The notes: generated from the letters alone by a model not told the origin. Counted from the stretch's first letter, positions 16,437 to 26,819 are shown. The stretch: DNA of 64,000 nt from Ruegeria sp. HKCCA6707 (GCF_013033515.1 NZ_WQEG01000003.1:372001-436000), one strand, 5' to 3'. Program-made: numbers and translations.

Positions 16437-17570
16437 GTGCATTTATCTTCCATGCGATGGGCGCGCATGGCTGCGATAGCAGCTGTTTGCGGAGTTTTGG
16501 CAGCATGTCAGCTGCCAAAGGCAGGGCCGAACAAAACAGAAATTCTGGCAGGATCGACCGCGAATGGCGGCAACGCCTTCGTCGTTGAAGTCGATGATCG
16601 CGTTGCGCGCGCCACGTCGACCGTTCCGCAATATGGGTTTTCTCATGATTTCCGCAATGCACAAAGCGTGACGGCAGATACGGTGCGTCCGGGCGACGTG
16701 CTTAGCCTTACAATCTGGGAAAATGTGGATGACGGCCTGTTGTCAGGCGAGACCAGCAACGCAACCAGTTTGGAAGGTGTTCAGGTGGATGCAGACGGGT
16801 TTATCTTTGTCCCCTACGCCGGTCGTGTCCGCGCAGCCGGTAATACGCCTGAACAATTGCGCATGTTGATTTCGAGCAAGCTGGAAGATCAAACCCCTGA
16901 TCCGCAGGTCCAGATCAGCCGCGCGCCTGGCAACGGCTCTGCTGTATCTCTGACTGGTGCAGTCGGCGTGCCGGGCCTTTATCCGATCGAACATCCGACA
17001 CGGACGCTCTCGGGCATGCTGGCCGGTGCAGGCGGTGTTACGGTCGCCACCGACATTGCCCTGGTCACGGTCATCCGCGACGGAAAGAAGGGAACAATCT
17101 GGTACGACGATCTGTTTCGTATGCCAACGACCGACATCGCCTTGCGGGGCGGTGATCGTATCCTGGTGGAAGAAGACAGCCGCTCCTATATCGCGCTGGG
17201 GGCCACTGGCGGGCAGTCGCGCGTCGCGTTCGACAGTCAGGATCTTTCAGCACTCGAAGCTCTGGCTCAAGTTGGTGGCTTGCAGTCGCTGTCCTCGGAC
17301 CCTACCGGTATTTTTGTTCTGCGTAATGAGCGTGAGGATGTCGCCCGCAATGTGATGGGGCAGCCCAATTTGCAGGGTGAACAGCGTGTGATCTATCTGT
17401 TGAACCTGACTGCACCCAATGGTCTGTTCGTGGCCCGTGATTTTGTCATCCGTGACGACGATACGATCTATGTGACTGAAGCCCCCTACGCCCAGTGGAG
17501 TAAATCGGTCTCTCTGATCGCCGGTGGCCTGACACCCTTTGCCAATATCACGACCCTGACAGGCGGATGA
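16437..17570 (+). CDS. Wza/KpsD-family polysaccharide export lipoprotein
   Basis: A 377-residue outer-membrane polysaccharide export protein. Starting at the GTG 16437 (GAGG 10 bases upstream) the signal peptide ends in the lipobox LAAC with lipidated Cys24. The poly_export domain follows (TVRPGDVLSLTIWENVD, VQVDADGFIFVPYAGRVRAA), then SLBB-like domains (VSLTGAVGVPGLYPIE; YIALGATGGQSRVAFD). It forms the channel that carries capsule through the outer membrane. The next gene overlaps by ATGA. ATGs at 16452 and 16467 are alternative starts. Confidence 0.87.
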   Translation: MHLSSMRWARMAAIAAVCGVLAACQLPKAGPNKTEILAGSTANGGNAFVVEVDDRVARATSTVPQYGFSHDFRNAQSVTADTVRPGDVLSLTIWENVDDGLLSGETSNATSLEGVQVDADGFIFVPYAGRVRAAGNTPEQLRMLISSKLEDQTPDPQVQISRAPGNGSAVSLTGAVGVPGLYPIEHPTRTLSGMLAGAGGVTVATDIALVTVIRDGKKGTIWYDDLFRMPTTDIALRGGDRILVEEDSRSYIALGATGGQSRVAFDSQDLSALEALAQVGGLQSLSSDPTGIFVLRNEREDVARNVMGQPNLQGEQRVIYLLNLTAPNGLFVARDFVIRDDDTIYVTEAPYAQWSKSVSLIAGGLTPFANITTLTGG

Positions 17571-19573
17571 CGCCCGATCCTGCAACGGATACCCAGGCCG
17601 GGGCCAAACGGTCCCGGCTTTTGGTTTACAATGGCGGTTTTCTGACCCAGCGGCGCGTCCGGCGCATTCTGTCTCTGTCGGGCTACGATATCCGCTTGGG
17701 GGTGCCGGGCCAGGGTGACTGGGTTGGCGTTTGGGGAAACAGCCCGACAGCGCATCGCGGTTTGGGCATGGCGCAGAAATACGAAGCGCCAGTGCTGCGG
17801 GTCGAAGATGCGTTTCTGCGGTCATTGCACCCGGGGCGCGGCGGCGAGCCACCTTTGGGACTGCTGCTGGACAGATCCGGGGTGCATTTCGATCCGTCAA
17901 CGCCGACGGACCTGGAGCAGCTTCTGGTCAATGAACCGCTGGACGATACCGCTCTACTGAACCGCGCGCGCGGTGCGATGGCCCGGATGCAGGAATTGCA
18001 GCTCAGCAAGTATTCTGCGTTCGACAACGACACCGCACTGCCCGAGCCCGGATATGTTCTGGTCGTCGACCAGACCCGCGACGATGCCTCGGTCACTGCA
18101 AATCGCGGCACACGGGCCAGATTCCTTGAAATGCTGGTCATGGCGCAAGAGGAAAACCCCGGAGCGCAGGTTGTGATCAAGACCCATCCTGAAACATCTG
18201 CGGGGCATCGCCCGGGCTTTTTCACCGCCGAGGACGAAAATCAGCGCATCTCACTGCTGGAAGCCCCTGCAAGTCCTTGGGCGCTTTTGGAGGGGGCAGT
18301 TGGGGTCTATACCCTGTCTTCGCAGCTGGGGTTCGAGGCGATTTTAGCCGGGCATAAGCCGCGCGTCTTTGGTCAGCCTTTTTATTCGGGTTGGGGCCTG
18401 ACGCAGGATGAAGACCCGCTGCCTCGGCGCCAGCGCAGCCTGACCCGAGCGCAACTTTTTGCTGCCGCGATGATCCTCTATCCCACCTGGTACGACCCCT
18501 ATCGCGACCGGCTTTGTGAATTGGAAATGGTGCTCGACACGCTTGAGGCGCAAACGCGCAGTTGGCGTGCGGATCACAAGGGCTGGACCGCCTCGGGCAT
18601 GCGTCTGTGGAAGCGCCCGCATCTGCAACGGATGTTTGGCCGGTACAAGAAAGTCAGGTTTACCGCCGCAACAGAAGGCACCCCGAACCAGCCGCACATG
18701 GTCTGGGCCAGCCGCGCGGGCGAAGCATCGGCCGTCACGCGGGTCGAGGATGGGTTTCTGCGGTCGCGTGGATTGGGGGCGCAGCTTGTACCGCCGCTGT
18801 CGTTGGTCACGGATAACGAGGGCATTTACTATGACCCGACCCGGCCCAGCCAGCTGGAACACTGGATCACCAAACGGGAAGCTCTGCGACCCGATCAACA
18901 GCTGCGGGCCGAAGCACTGATCACTCAGCTGCGCCAGGCTGGCTTGAGCAAATACAATATCGGCCAACCGACACCGCCTCTGCCCGAGGGTCATCGGATT
19001 CTGGTGCCTGGACAGGTGGAAGACGACGCCTCGATCCGTTTGGGAACGAGCCAGGTGCGCAGCAATCTGGCGCTGTTGCAGGCTGTTCGGGATGCCAACC
19101 CGGATGCGGTCATCCTGTATAAGCCTCACCCAGATGTCGAAGCAGGGTTGCGGGACGGAGCAGTCGAGACCCAAGGTCTTGCGGATGTGATCCTGCGCCA
19201 CACGGATCCTGCTGACCTGTTGCAGCATGTGAACGAGGTCTGGACAATGACCTCACTGCTGGGCTTTGAGGCCCTGTTACGCGAGATCCCGGTGACCACT
19301 CTGGGCGCGCCATTTTATGCGGGATGGGGGCTGACCACCGATTTGGGCGGTGTGCCCGCTCGTCGCGGTGCGCGGCCTACGCTGGCCGGGCTGATTCACG
19401 CCTCGCTGATCGACTATCCGCGCTATCTTGATCCGGTGACAGGCATGCCCTGCCCGGTCGAGGTTGTCGTTGAACGGCTGGCCAACGAGCCCGATCCGTC
19501 TATCGGTCTTTTGAACAGGTTATTGTCGAAATTACAGGGTACATTCGCGACCCATGCAAATCTTTGGCGCTGA
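17567..19573 (+). CDS. kpsC: KpsC-like capsular polysaccharide beta-Kdo transferase
   Basis: A 668-residue protein of two homologous halves, as in KpsC, which builds the poly-Kdo linker after KpsS. Matching blocks in each half are VEDAFLRSLHPGRGGEPP / VEDGFLRSRGLGAQLVPP; SGVHFDPSTPTDLEQLL / EGIYYDPTRPSQLEHWI; VVIKTHPE / ILYKPHPDVE; and VYTLSSQLGFEAIL / VWTMTSLLGFEALL, followed by PFYSGWGLT / PFYAGWGLT. Length is normal. The start overlaps the lipoprotein gene. ABC exporter genes (kpsM, kpsT, kpsE) are not in this window. Confidence 0.92.
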   Translation: MTPDPATDTQAGAKRSRLLVYNGGFLTQRRVRRILSLSGYDIRLGVPGQGDWVGVWGNSPTAHRGLGMAQKYEAPVLRVEDAFLRSLHPGRGGEPPLGLLLDRSGVHFDPSTPTDLEQLLVNEPLDDTALLNRARGAMARMQELQLSKYSAFDNDTALPEPGYVLVVDQTRDDASVTANRGTRARFLEMLVMAQEENPGAQVVIKTHPETSAGHRPGFFTAEDENQRISLLEAPASPWALLEGAVGVYTLSSQLGFEAILAGHKPRVFGQPFYSGWGLTQDEDPLPRRQRSLTRAQLFAAAMILYPTWYDPYRDRLCELEMVLDTLEAQTRSWRADHKGWTASGMRLWKRPHLQRMFGRYKKVRFTAATEGTPNQPHMVWASRAGEASAVTRVEDGFLRSRGLGAQLVPPLSLVTDNEGIYYDPTRPSQLEHWITKREALRPDQQLRAEALITQLRQAGLSKYNIGQPTPPLPEGHRILVPGQVEDDASIRLGTSQVRSNLALLQAVRDANPDAVILYKPHPDVEAGLRDGAVETQGLADVILRHTDPADLLQHVNEVWTMTSLLGFEALLREIPVTTLGAPFYAGWGLTTDLGGVPARRGARPTLAGLIHASLIDYPRYLDPVTGMPCPVEVVVERLANEPDPSIGLLNRLLSKLQGTFATHANLWR

Positions 19574-19576
19574 GGT

Positions 19577-20677
19577 CTAGTCGTTCGCGCGGCGCCAGCG
19601 ATGCAGGATGTCTGGGCCTACCGTCTGCGTCTCGATCAATTGGAACCGCGCGGCGTTGTCCAAACTGTCCAATCCCAGCGCCCCGATGGCAGGAAGACCT
19701 TCGGCACCGATGGTAAGACCTGCGGTGAACCCCACCAATTCATCCACCAGATCACGGGCCAGCAGTGAGGCCGCCAAAGCCGACCCACCCTCGCAAAACA
19801 CGCGGGTCAACCCTGCATTGCCAAGCTGTTGCAGCAGGTCGCTGGGATCAAGGTGATGGTCCTCCAGCGCACACGGGATCAGCTTTGCCCCCAACCCTTC
19901 CCACGCGCGAATGCGGTCGGGATCGGGATGCGGACCGTGGCAGATCCAAACCGGATGCTCTTTGGCCGTACGTGCCAGATTACCCATCAGCGGCAGATCC
20001 AGATGGCGCGAGACGACAACGCGCACTGGCTGATGCGCGATCCCCAAATCACGCACTGTCAGCGCGGGGTCATCCGCGCGCGCCGTCCCTGCCCCCACCA
20101 TCACCGCATCGTGGCGCGCGCGCATGGCGTGGACAGCGCGGCGCGCAGCTGGGCCCGTGATCCACTGGCTGTGGCCTGAGCCTGTAGCGATACGTCCGTC
20201 AAAGCTGCTTGCCAGTTTCAGCGTCAAAAACGGGCGGCCTTGTTCGGTCTTCAGAAAAAACCCGGCGTGATCTTGCGCCGCCTCTTTGGCCAAAACACCG
20301 GTTTCAACCTCGATCCCAGCGGCGCGCAACATCTCAAAACCCTGGCCCGCAACGCGTGGATCACTGTCTTCGATGGCGGAAACAACACGCGCGACCCCTG
20401 CGTCGATCAATGCTTGTGCGCAGGGCGGCGTTTTGCCGTGATGGGAACAAGGTTCCAGCGAAACATAGGCTGTGGCCCCACGAGCCTTGGTGCCCGCATG
20501 CGCAAGCGCCAGGGTTTCTGCATGCGGGCGCCCACCGGGCTGTGTCCAGCCGCGGCCAACGATCCGGTCGTCGCGCACAATGACACAACCCACAGCGGGG
20601 TTAGGCCAACACGTCCCCTGGCCTCGCCGCCCCAGTGACAGGGCCAACGCCATGTATCGGTTATCTTCTGCGGTCAC
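19577..20677 (-). CDS. ribD: Bifunctional riboflavin deaminase/reductase RibD
   Basis: A 366-residue enzyme for steps two and three of riboflavin synthesis. The N-terminal deaminase has zinc motifs [10 protein letters not shown] and [14 protein letters not shown]; the C-terminal reductase (from about residue 145) has [32 protein letters not shown], and [14 protein letters not shown]. Length is usual. Its ATG overlaps the nrdR stop (ATGA), so nrdR-ribD is one unit; convergent kpsC ends three bases away. Confidence 0.95.
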   Translation of the reverse strand: MTAEDNRYMALALSLGRRGQGTCWPNPAVGCVIVRDDRIVGRGWTQPGGRPHAETLALAHAGTKARGATAYVSLEPCSHHGKTPPCAQALIDAGVARVVSAIEDSDPRVAGQGFEMLRAAGIEVETGVLAKEAAQDHAGFFLKTEQGRPFLTLKLASSFDGRIATGSGHSQWITGPAARRAVHAMRARHDAVMVGAGTARADDPALTVRDLGIAHQPVRVVVSRHLDLPLMGNLARTAKEHPVWICHGPHPDPDRIRAWEGLGAKLIPCALEDHHLDPSDLLQQLGNAGLTRVFCEGGSALAASLLARDLVDELVGFTAGLTIGAEGLPAIGALGLDSLDNAARFQLIETQTVGPDILHRWRRAND

Positions 20678-21144
20678 TCGTCCGAGGTTGGCTGCGGCGG
20701 TCGCAACTCGTGCACAAACTCTTCAAAGTCGTCGGCCGCCTGGAAATTCTTGTAGACGCTTGCAAACCGAACATAAGCCACCGTGTCGATCCGGGCCAGA
20801 GCTTCCATAACGATCTCACCAATCTTGTTGGACGGGATGTCGGTATCACCCATGCTTTCCAAGCGGCGTACGATGCCCGAGATCATCTGATCGATGCGGT
20901 CCGGCTCGATCGGACGTTTTTGCATCGAGATGCGGATCGAACGCTCAAGCTTATCGCGGTCAAAGTCTTCGCGTTTGCCATTGGTCTTTATGACCACTAG
21001 ATCGCGCAGCTGCACCCGTTCATAGGTCGTGAACCGGCCACCACATGCGGGGCAAAACCGGCGCCTGCGGATCGCGACGTGATCCTCTGCCGGGCGTGAA
21101 TCCTTGACCTGAGTGTCGATATTTCCGCAAAACGGGCAGCGCAT
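20674..21144 (-). CDS. nrdR: Transcriptional repressor NrdR
   Basis: A 156-residue repressor of ribonucleotide reductase genes. The zinc ribbon [17 protein letters not shown] ... [19 protein letters not shown] is followed by the ATP-cone (about residues 49-139) with [20 protein letters not shown]. The ATG at 21144 starts exactly on the zinc ribbon. It is coupled to ribD, as in many bacteria. Confidence 0.96.
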   Translation of the reverse strand: MRCPFCGNIDTQVKDSRPAEDHVAIRRRRFCPACGGRFTTYERVQLRDLVVIKTNGKREDFDRDKLERSIRISMQKRPIEPDRIDQMISGIVRRLESMGDTDIPSNKIGEIVMEALARIDTVAYVRFASVYKNFQAADDFEEFVHELRPPQPTSDE

Positions 21145-21197
21145 CCGCCGTCTCCTCGTCCCTAGTTCCGCCTTTTGTTGTAAGCGCTGCGGCCTAC

Positions 21198-21206
21198 TTA
21201 TCCACA
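21198..21206 (+). promoter_or_regulatory. Consensus DnaA box
   Basis: TTATCCACA, a perfect match to the DnaA 9-mer, lies 54 bases upstream of nrdR. It is a single copy with no second site in the same gap, so its role is unproven. Confidence 0.4.
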
Positions 21207-21265
21207 ACTATAGGGCAGCCGCTAGGATTTGGGTAGTCGGAAATGTTCACCGCTACATAAAGGGG

Positions 21266-21679
21266 TCACGCGAAATGAGCTGCAACGCGACGGTGATGAG
21301 GCGCGCTGCGATGCTCGAACAGGTAAATGCCCTGCCACGTTCCCAACACAGGCACACCCGATGCCACTGGGATCGACAGGCTGACCGGCATCATTGCCGC
21401 CTTGATATGGGCCGGCATATCATCCGGCCCTTCGTAAGTGTGCCGCAGATACGACATTGAGGGGTCATCGGTCGGTGGAACAAGCCGCTCGAAAAATGCC
21501 TGCAGGTCCGTCTGAACTTCGGGATCTGCGTTTTCCTGGATCAACAACGAGCATGAGGTGTGTCGCACAAACAGCGTCAGCAACCCGTCGCTGGGCTGAT
21601 GATTGACCCAAGCACGCACTTGGGTCGTGAACTCATATAGCCCAGCGCCGCGTGTCTGAATTGTAAACTCGGTTTGCAC
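21266..21679 (-). CDS. YjbQ/UPF0047 family protein
   Basis: A 137-residue single-domain protein: TIQTRGAGLYEFTTQVRAW, LTLFVRHTSCSLLIQENAD, HTYEGPDDMPAHIKAAM, and the C-terminal GTWQGIYLFEHRSAPHHRRV match YjbQ in order. Relatives show weak thiamine-phosphate synthase activity in vitro; the true role is unsettled. The only usable start is a GTG at 21679. Gene spacing suggests an independent transcript. Confidence 0.88.
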   Translation of the reverse strand: MQTEFTIQTRGAGLYEFTTQVRAWVNHQPSDGLLTLFVRHTSCSLLIQENADPEVQTDLQAFFERLVPPTDDPSMSYLRHTYEGPDDMPAHIKAAMMPVSLSIPVASGVPVLGTWQGIYLFEHRSAPHHRRVAAHFA

Positions 21680-21696
21680 CTGCTTTTGCTACCCGT

Positions 21697-22095
21697 TCAG
21701 GAATTGATGCGAATACGGGTACAGCGCGTGTTTGCCCGTTGCACCGACATACTGTCTCCGGGACGAAAACCCGAAAAAACGCCGCTGCCTTCTTGAGCGG
21801 TGTTTGTCGGTTTGGTCAATGAAAACTGAACGGCAGTGCGACGATTTGTTGTAACACTGGGACCGTAACCGCGCAAAACATAGATCTGTTGTTGCCAACT
21901 GGCCCCCAATATCCGACGTGCAAAATCGGATGCTTCGCACCAATACCCATCGATATCTTTTCTTGTTCGTGGAATAACTTCGAATTCTGTGTCGCTGATC
22001 GCGTTCGCATCGAACCCGAACGCTCCCACTGCAAACGATGCGTTGGCGCTGAAGGAAAGCACCGCTGCGCATGTGAAAAGAACCAAATTTTTCAT
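21697..22095 (-). CDS. Secreted protein of unknown function
   Basis: 132 residues with a clear Sec signal peptide (MKNLVLFTCAAVLSFSANASFA). The mature part has two cysteines that could form one disulfide (GYWCEASDFARR and NTRCTRIRIN), so it is likely periplasmic. AAGGA sits upstream of the ATG at 22095, deciding the start over a longer upstream frame. RRILGASWQQQIYVLRGYG may be the conserved core. Not recognised. Confidence 0.72.
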   Translation of the reverse strand: MKNLVLFTCAAVLSFSANASFAVGAFGFDANAISDTEFEVIPRTRKDIDGYWCEASDFARRILGASWQQQIYVLRGYGPSVTTNRRTAVQFSLTKPTNTAQEGSGVFSGFRPGDSMSVQRANTRCTRIRINS

Positions 22096-22174
22096 CGTAC
22101 TTGTGTCCTTTGTTAACCAATCCTGCCGCAAATATAGTGCCCGATTTTAGACCGCGACCGACATCACAATCCTT

Positions 22175-22735
22175 TCAGCACTCCGCATGGAAAAAGTGAT
22201 CGGGTGTCAGCCACCCCTTGTATCGGATCAAAAGGCCCAGACCAGGCACGCGCGCTGAGATGTCGAATGCGAAACGACCCTCCTCATCCGTAAATTCAAT
22301 CGAGGCGGACCGGGGCAACAGGAAAGACGGACATGGAAGCCCAAACACCGAAAGCGCCTTGATATCGATATGCAACATCCCGGCTTCAAAACGAGGTTTG
22401 AGCCAGATGCGAATATTGCCGATTTCCTCTTTGACCCAGCCGGTATGCGCGTCCAACCGGATATGAGAAACCGTCTTGTGGCCGCCGAAATCGCGCGACC
22501 ACACCCATTCAGAGCTTGTACGCTCGATAGTCAGGGACACGGGTTGGTCCGGAGACGATTTGGGAAAGCGACCTAATCCGAGCAGTGCACCCACGACCCA
22601 CCCCTTGCCTCGCACGACCTCGCAGCGGCCCGAAAAGCGACCAGACCGGCTGTGCAGCACCGCAAGCGCATCAGGTAAAGCGTGAAACTCGCCAAGCACT
22701 TGCAAGAACGGGTCTTTCAAAGTTTCAAAATCCAT
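22175..22735 (-). CDS. DUF4166-like protein
   Basis: 186 residues, about half beta-strand. FHALPDALAVLHSRSGRFSG, RGKGWVVGALLGLGRFPKSS, SEWVWSRDFGGHKTVS and the terminal RYKGWLTPDHF resemble DUF4166, which often sits fused or next to NAD-dependent epimerases or thiol-disulfide proteins. The assignment is by recall of pattern. Its start overlaps the end of the DUF393 gene by 11 bases, so the two are co-translated. Confidence 0.65.
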   Translation of the reverse strand: MDFETLKDPFLQVLGEFHALPDALAVLHSRSGRFSGRCEVVRGKGWVVGALLGLGRFPKSSPDQPVSLTIERTSSEWVWSRDFGGHKTVSHIRLDAHTGWVKEEIGNIRIWLKPRFEAGMLHIDIKALSVFGLPCPSFLLPRSASIEFTDEEGRFAFDISARVPGLGLLIRYKGWLTPDHFFHAEC

Positions 22736-23162
22736 CCGTGGCGAACCTGGCCCGGATCGCGGTATCGGGCATTAAGCAGACCTTCGACCGCCCGAAGAAC
22801 CAATACCGGTTGCTGGCGATCAAACGGTAAAGCGGCGTCTTTATGAAGCCCGGCAAAAACCGACACCAAGACAAGATCTGCCACCCGCCCGGCAAGGCCC
22901 GCATCGCAGCAGCAAACGCGTCGAGGTTTTGATAGACCTGCCCGTCGACAAAAACGAGGTTCGTTTGAAAATCGCCTGTTGGCAGGTTCAACTGCGTATA
23001 GAGGCGTTGCCCCAAAGCTGATTGCGCTGTTGCAAAAGAAAACCGGTGGTGGCGATCATGGATCAACATGAACCGGAAAAATCCTGAGCACAGGACGCAT
23101 TCGCCATCAAAGACGATTAGATTTGCCTTTTCAGCGCAATAGTCTTCCAGCGTCTTCGTCAT
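22725..23162 (-). CDS. DCC1-like thiol-disulfide oxidoreductase (DUF393)
   Basis: 145 residues with the hallmark IVFDGECVLCSGFFRFML, i.e. DxxCxxC near the N-terminus in a thioredoxin-like fold, and a C-terminal hydrophobic YRLIASNRYWFFGR segment typical of the family. It is probably a thiol oxidoreductase; the partner is unknown. It is first of a two-gene unit with the DUF4166-like gene. Confidence 0.87.
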   Translation of the reverse strand: MTKTLEDYCAEKANLIVFDGECVLCSGFFRFMLIHDRHHRFSFATAQSALGQRLYTQLNLPTGDFQTNLVFVDGQVYQNLDAFAAAMRALPGGWQILSWCRFLPGFIKTPLYRLIASNRYWFFGRSKVCLMPDTAIRARFATDGF

Positions 23163-23492
23163 AAAATGGCCCGCGACTACGCATTCCTACCGTTTCAAGC
23201 TGTCATGAAACACCCGGACCGACAATGCGACAGATAGGGTAAGGGCGTGTCGGGGAACCCGGAAAGCTGGCTCGGTGGGCCGCTTGTTTGGGCTCTGGCC
23301 TCATCCCCATAAGGCACTGACCCGACAGCAGCCCGTATCTATGCGTCCCTGACAGTACGTTCATGCGCCAATCAGTCAAAATCTTGTGTTTTCCAGCCAA
23401 TTAATTGCCCGGGACCGCTACGCGATTCAAAAAGCTGGCCCACTGCAGCTACTACTCGCTAATGTCGAAATTGATTTCAAAAATCAGATTGC
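23163..23492. other. Non-coding gap upstream of the AraC regulator
   Basis: About 330 bases between divergent genes. No gene, tRNA or clear terminator is visible; small frames here have no ribosome site or pattern. It presumably holds the promoters for DUF393 and the AraC gene. Confidence 0.5.
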
Positions 23493-24521
23493 GTGGATAT
23501 GGACGTCGATATTTCCAGAATTCAGTTACTGACCCGTATTCTAGATCAGGTATCCGGCATGCCTGACACAACGGATCAAGTGCTACAGAAAAGCGGCCTG
23601 TCCCGTATTCAGATTTCAGCGCCAGCAACCAGCTATAGCGCGCATCAAGAGGCACTGTTCGTGCGCCATGCCTGCGACGCGTTGCAAAATATCACATTTG
23701 CGGCGCAAGCAGGTCTTGGGTTCGATGTCTCTTCAAGTGTGACGGCTTATATCAGCAAATACTCACGCGACCTCCGGCAAGCTCTTGAAAACACGTGTTA
23801 TTTTCATTGGATGATCGATCCTGCACTCAGCTTTGCCCTGCGCTCTACCGGAAACGCTGCGGTGTTCGAAGTGGATTGGAAGGACCCAAGCTTTCGCCGG
23901 TACCACAGAAGGACCGAATTTTTGATGTTTGCGGCCATCGCCCGGATGCGCAACCTGACGCAGACGGACTTGCATCCCCTTGAGATCCGGTTCGAGCACG
24001 AAGTGGGGCAACAGGCGCAGGCCTATGAAAAGATCGGCGGTTTCCCCGTAACCTTTGGTGCCGAGCGGATGGAGATCATCCTGTCCCTGCCGTCTCTGGA
24101 CACGCCGATCCCAACCTACGAGCCCAGCCTGCGGGCGCATCTGCTGGAATATGGCGAGCGTTTACTGGCCGAGCGGCGTTCGCCCCAACAACAGATGCGG
24201 GCGAAGGTAGAAGGATTGATAACCCAATCGATGCCCGGAACCATCATTCACGCCGATGACGCGGCCGCGCAATTGGGCCTGAGCCCTCGGACGTTGGCGC
24301 GGCGGCTGGCTGAAGAAGACACAACCTATCGCGAGATTGTCGAAGACCTTCGATGTGATCTGGCGCAGACGTTTATCAAGAACGGAATGGCGCTCTCCGA
24401 AATCGCGTTTTCGCTGGGTTATTCCGATCAGGCCGCGTTTTCGACCGCCTTCAAGCGCTGGACGGGTCAGGCCCCAACCGCCTTTCGCAAACGGGTCGAG
24501 CACCCGCTGAACACGGATTGA
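23493..24521 (+). CDS. AraC-family transcriptional regulator
   Basis: 342 residues. The N-terminal ~220 residues match the AraC arabinose-binding-domain-like group (OruR/ArgR type): SYSAHQEALFVRHACDAL, FPVTFGAERMEIILSLPSLD. The C-terminal HTH_18 is plain: ADDAAAQLGLSPRTLARRLA and a second helix-turn-helix with ALSEIAFSLGYSDQAAFSTAF, then FKRWTGQAPTAFRK. GTG 23493 or ATG 23499 can start; neither has a strong ribosome site. The target is unknown; the next gene is convergent rpoD. Confidence 0.88.
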   Translation: MDMDVDISRIQLLTRILDQVSGMPDTTDQVLQKSGLSRIQISAPATSYSAHQEALFVRHACDALQNITFAAQAGLGFDVSSSVTAYISKYSRDLRQALENTCYFHWMIDPALSFALRSTGNAAVFEVDWKDPSFRRYHRRTEFLMFAAIARMRNLTQTDLHPLEIRFEHEVGQQAQAYEKIGGFPVTFGAERMEIILSLPSLDTPIPTYEPSLRAHLLEYGERLLAERRSPQQQMRAKVEGLITQSMPGTIIHADDAAAQLGLSPRTLARRLAEEDTTYREIVEDLRCDLAQTFIKNGMALSEIAFSLGYSDQAAFSTAFKRWTGQAPTAFRKRVEHPLNTD

Positions 24522-24690
24522 CTGCGGCCGGGGGTCGTCGGCAAAACTACCTCGCCCCGGCCCGTCCCATGAGTGGACAGCCGCGATATAGAAATCGCGA
24601 CGGTGCAGGTCTTGTGAGTTCTCGCCAATTTGATGCGTGGTTCAGCCAGCGTGAGATCAAGCGCAGCCCGTTACCCGTTTCCAGGCAAAG

Positions 24691-24714
24691 AAAAAGGCGC
24701 CGCAGCGCCTTTTG
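24691..24714 (-). terminator. rpoD terminator (bidirectional)
   Basis: GGCGC-CGCA-GCGCC flanked by AAAAA on one side and TTTT on the other, three bases beyond the rpoD stop. On the minus strand it gives a G/C stem followed by TTTTT. It can also stop readthrough from the AraC gene. Confidence 0.85.
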
Positions 24715-24716
24715 CC

Positions 24717-26705
24717 TTATTGATCCAGGAACGACCGCAGCTTGCGCGACCGGCTGGGATGTTTCAGCTTGCGCAACGCTTTTGCTTCGATCTGACGGAT
24801 CCGTTCGCGGGTCACGCTAAACTGTTGTCCAACCTCTTCCAGCGTGTGGTCGGTGTTCATGCCGATGCCAAAGCGCATCCGCAGAACCCGTTCCTCGCGC
24901 GGCGTGAGTGAGGCCAGAACCCGGGTGGTGGTTTCCTTGAGGTTTTCCTGAATGGCGCTGTCCAGCGGCAGCACAGCATTCTTGTCCTCGATGAAATCAC
25001 CCAGTTGGCTGTCTTCCTCGTCCCCGATGGGGGTCTCAAGGCTGATCGGCTCTTTGGCGATTTTCATCACCTTGCGGACCTTCTCAAGCGGCATCTGCAG
25101 CTTTTCGGCCAGTTCTTCCGGCGTCGGCTCACGTCCGATTTCATGCAGCATCTGGCGACCGGTGCGCACCAGCTTGTTGATCGTTTCGATCATGTGGACC
25201 GGAATACGGATCGTGCGCGCCTGATCCGCGATCGAGCGGGTGATCGCCTGACGGATCCACCAGGTCGCGTAGGTCGAGAACTTATAGCCGCGACGGTATT
25301 CGAACTTGTCCACCGCCTTCATCAGGCCGATGTTACCTTCCTGAATAAGATCAAGGAATTGCAGACCACGGTTCGTGTACTTTTTGGCAATCGAGATCAC
25401 CAGGCGCAGGTTGGCTTCGACCATTTCCTTCTTGGCCTGCCGCGCCTCTTTTTCGCCCTTCTGAACCTGCTGAACGATGCGGCGGAATTCAGGGATATCC
25501 AGACCAACATATTGACCGACCTGCGCCATATCTGCGCGCAGCTCTTCGACCTTGGCGGTCGAGCGTTCGATGAACATCTGCCAGCCACGGCCCGGCTTTT
25601 CTGCCATTTCGGCCAGCCAGTTCGGGTCCAGTTCGCGCCCGCGATAGGCGTCGATGAACTCGCGACGGTTGATGCGGGCCTGGTCGGCAAGTTTCACCAT
25701 TGAGCTGTCCAGCGACATGACCCGACGGTTGATGCCGTAAAGCTGGTCGATCAGCGCTTCGATCCGGTTGTTGTGCAGGTGAAGCCCGTTCACCAGTTCA
25801 ACGATCTCAGAACGCAGCTTCTGATAGGTCGCCTCGTCTTTGTCGCTAAAGGTGCCGTCTTCATTCAGGGTGGCTGAGATCCGGCTGTCCTGCATTTCGC
25901 TCAGCATCGCGAAATCGGTCGAGATCCGTTCCAGCGTGGTCAGAACCTGATCTTTCAGCGCGGCTTCCATCGCGGCCAAAGACATGTTGGCCTGATCGTC
26001 GTCGTCATCGTCGTCGTCATTGTTCAGCGGATTGCCATCGGCATCCAGCTCGGGCCCCTCGTCCTTGGCAGGTTTGGCCGCCTGAACCTTCGACGTATCG
26101 ACAACCGGTTCTTCGACGTCACCGTCTTCGTCCAACTGGTTGCCAAACGTGGCCTCCAGGTCGATGACATCGCGCAACAGGATGTCTTCCGACAGAAGTT
26201 CGTCATGCCAGATCGTAATCGCCTGGAAGGTCAGCGGGCTTTCACAAAGACCGGCGATCATCGTATTGCGACCGGCCTCGATCCGCTTGGCAATGGCGAT
26301 CTCGCCCTCGCGGCTCAGCAGTTCGACGCTGCCCATCTCACGCAGATACATGCGGACGGGGTCATCGGTGCGATCCAGCTTTTCGGTCTGCGCCCCGGCC
26401 AGCGCAACCTCGCGCGGGCCCTCGGCGGCGACCAGTTCGGTCGAGCCTTTGTTCTCTTCTTCTTCGGCCTCTTCATCTTCGATGATGTTGATGCCCATTT
26501 CGGACAGCATCGACATCACGTCTTCGATCTGTTCCGAACTGACCTGATCAGGTGGCAGCACCTGATTCAGCTGGTCATATGTGATGTAGCCTTTCTCGCG
26601 GGCCTCGGCGATCATCTTCTTGACCTGGGCCTGGCTCATGTCCAGCGAGATTTCCTGTTCCTGCTCGTCGGATTTGCGGTCTTCGTTCGTATCCTTGGCG
26701 GCCAT
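24717..26705 (-). CDS. rpoD: RNA polymerase primary sigma factor RpoD
   Basis: 662 residues. Region 1.1 is at about 20-100, then [28 protein letters not shown] (region 1.2). An acidic insert contains eight consecutive Asp ([13 protein letters not shown], about 230-240). Region 2 has [20 protein letters not shown] and [17 protein letters not shown], region 3 has HMIETINKL, and region 4.2 has [25 protein letters not shown] precedes the ATG. It lies downstream of dnaG on the same strand, a classic macromolecular-synthesis arrangement without rpsU between. Confidence 0.97.
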   Translation of the reverse strand: MAAKDTNEDRKSDEQEQEISLDMSQAQVKKMIAEAREKGYITYDQLNQVLPPDQVSSEQIEDVMSMLSEMGINIIEDEEAEEEENKGSTELVAAEGPREVALAGAQTEKLDRTDDPVRMYLREMGSVELLSREGEIAIAKRIEAGRNTMIAGLCESPLTFQAITIWHDELLSEDILLRDVIDLEATFGNQLDEDGDVEEPVVDTSKVQAAKPAKDEGPELDADGNPLNNDDDDDDDDQANMSLAAMEAALKDQVLTTLERISTDFAMLSEMQDSRISATLNEDGTFSDKDEATYQKLRSEIVELVNGLHLHNNRIEALIDQLYGINRRVMSLDSSMVKLADQARINRREFIDAYRGRELDPNWLAEMAEKPGRGWQMFIERSTAKVEELRADMAQVGQYVGLDIPEFRRIVQQVQKGEKEARQAKKEMVEANLRLVISIAKKYTNRGLQFLDLIQEGNIGLMKAVDKFEYRRGYKFSTYATWWIRQAITRSIADQARTIRIPVHMIETINKLVRTGRQMLHEIGREPTPEELAEKLQMPLEKVRKVMKIAKEPISLETPIGDEEDSQLGDFIEDKNAVLPLDSAIQENLKETTTRVLASLTPREERVLRMRFGIGMNTDHTLEEVGQQFSVTRERIRQIEAKALRKLKHPSRSRKLRSFLDQ

Positions 26706-26819
26706 TCAATGCTCCTGCAGGGATGGGTGATTCGTTAGAGCCGAATCATTAGCGCGTGAATCTGATTCGGCCACCCGTTTACCTGTTTTTCTTTTCCAGT
26801 GCCTTACGAAAACACCACT

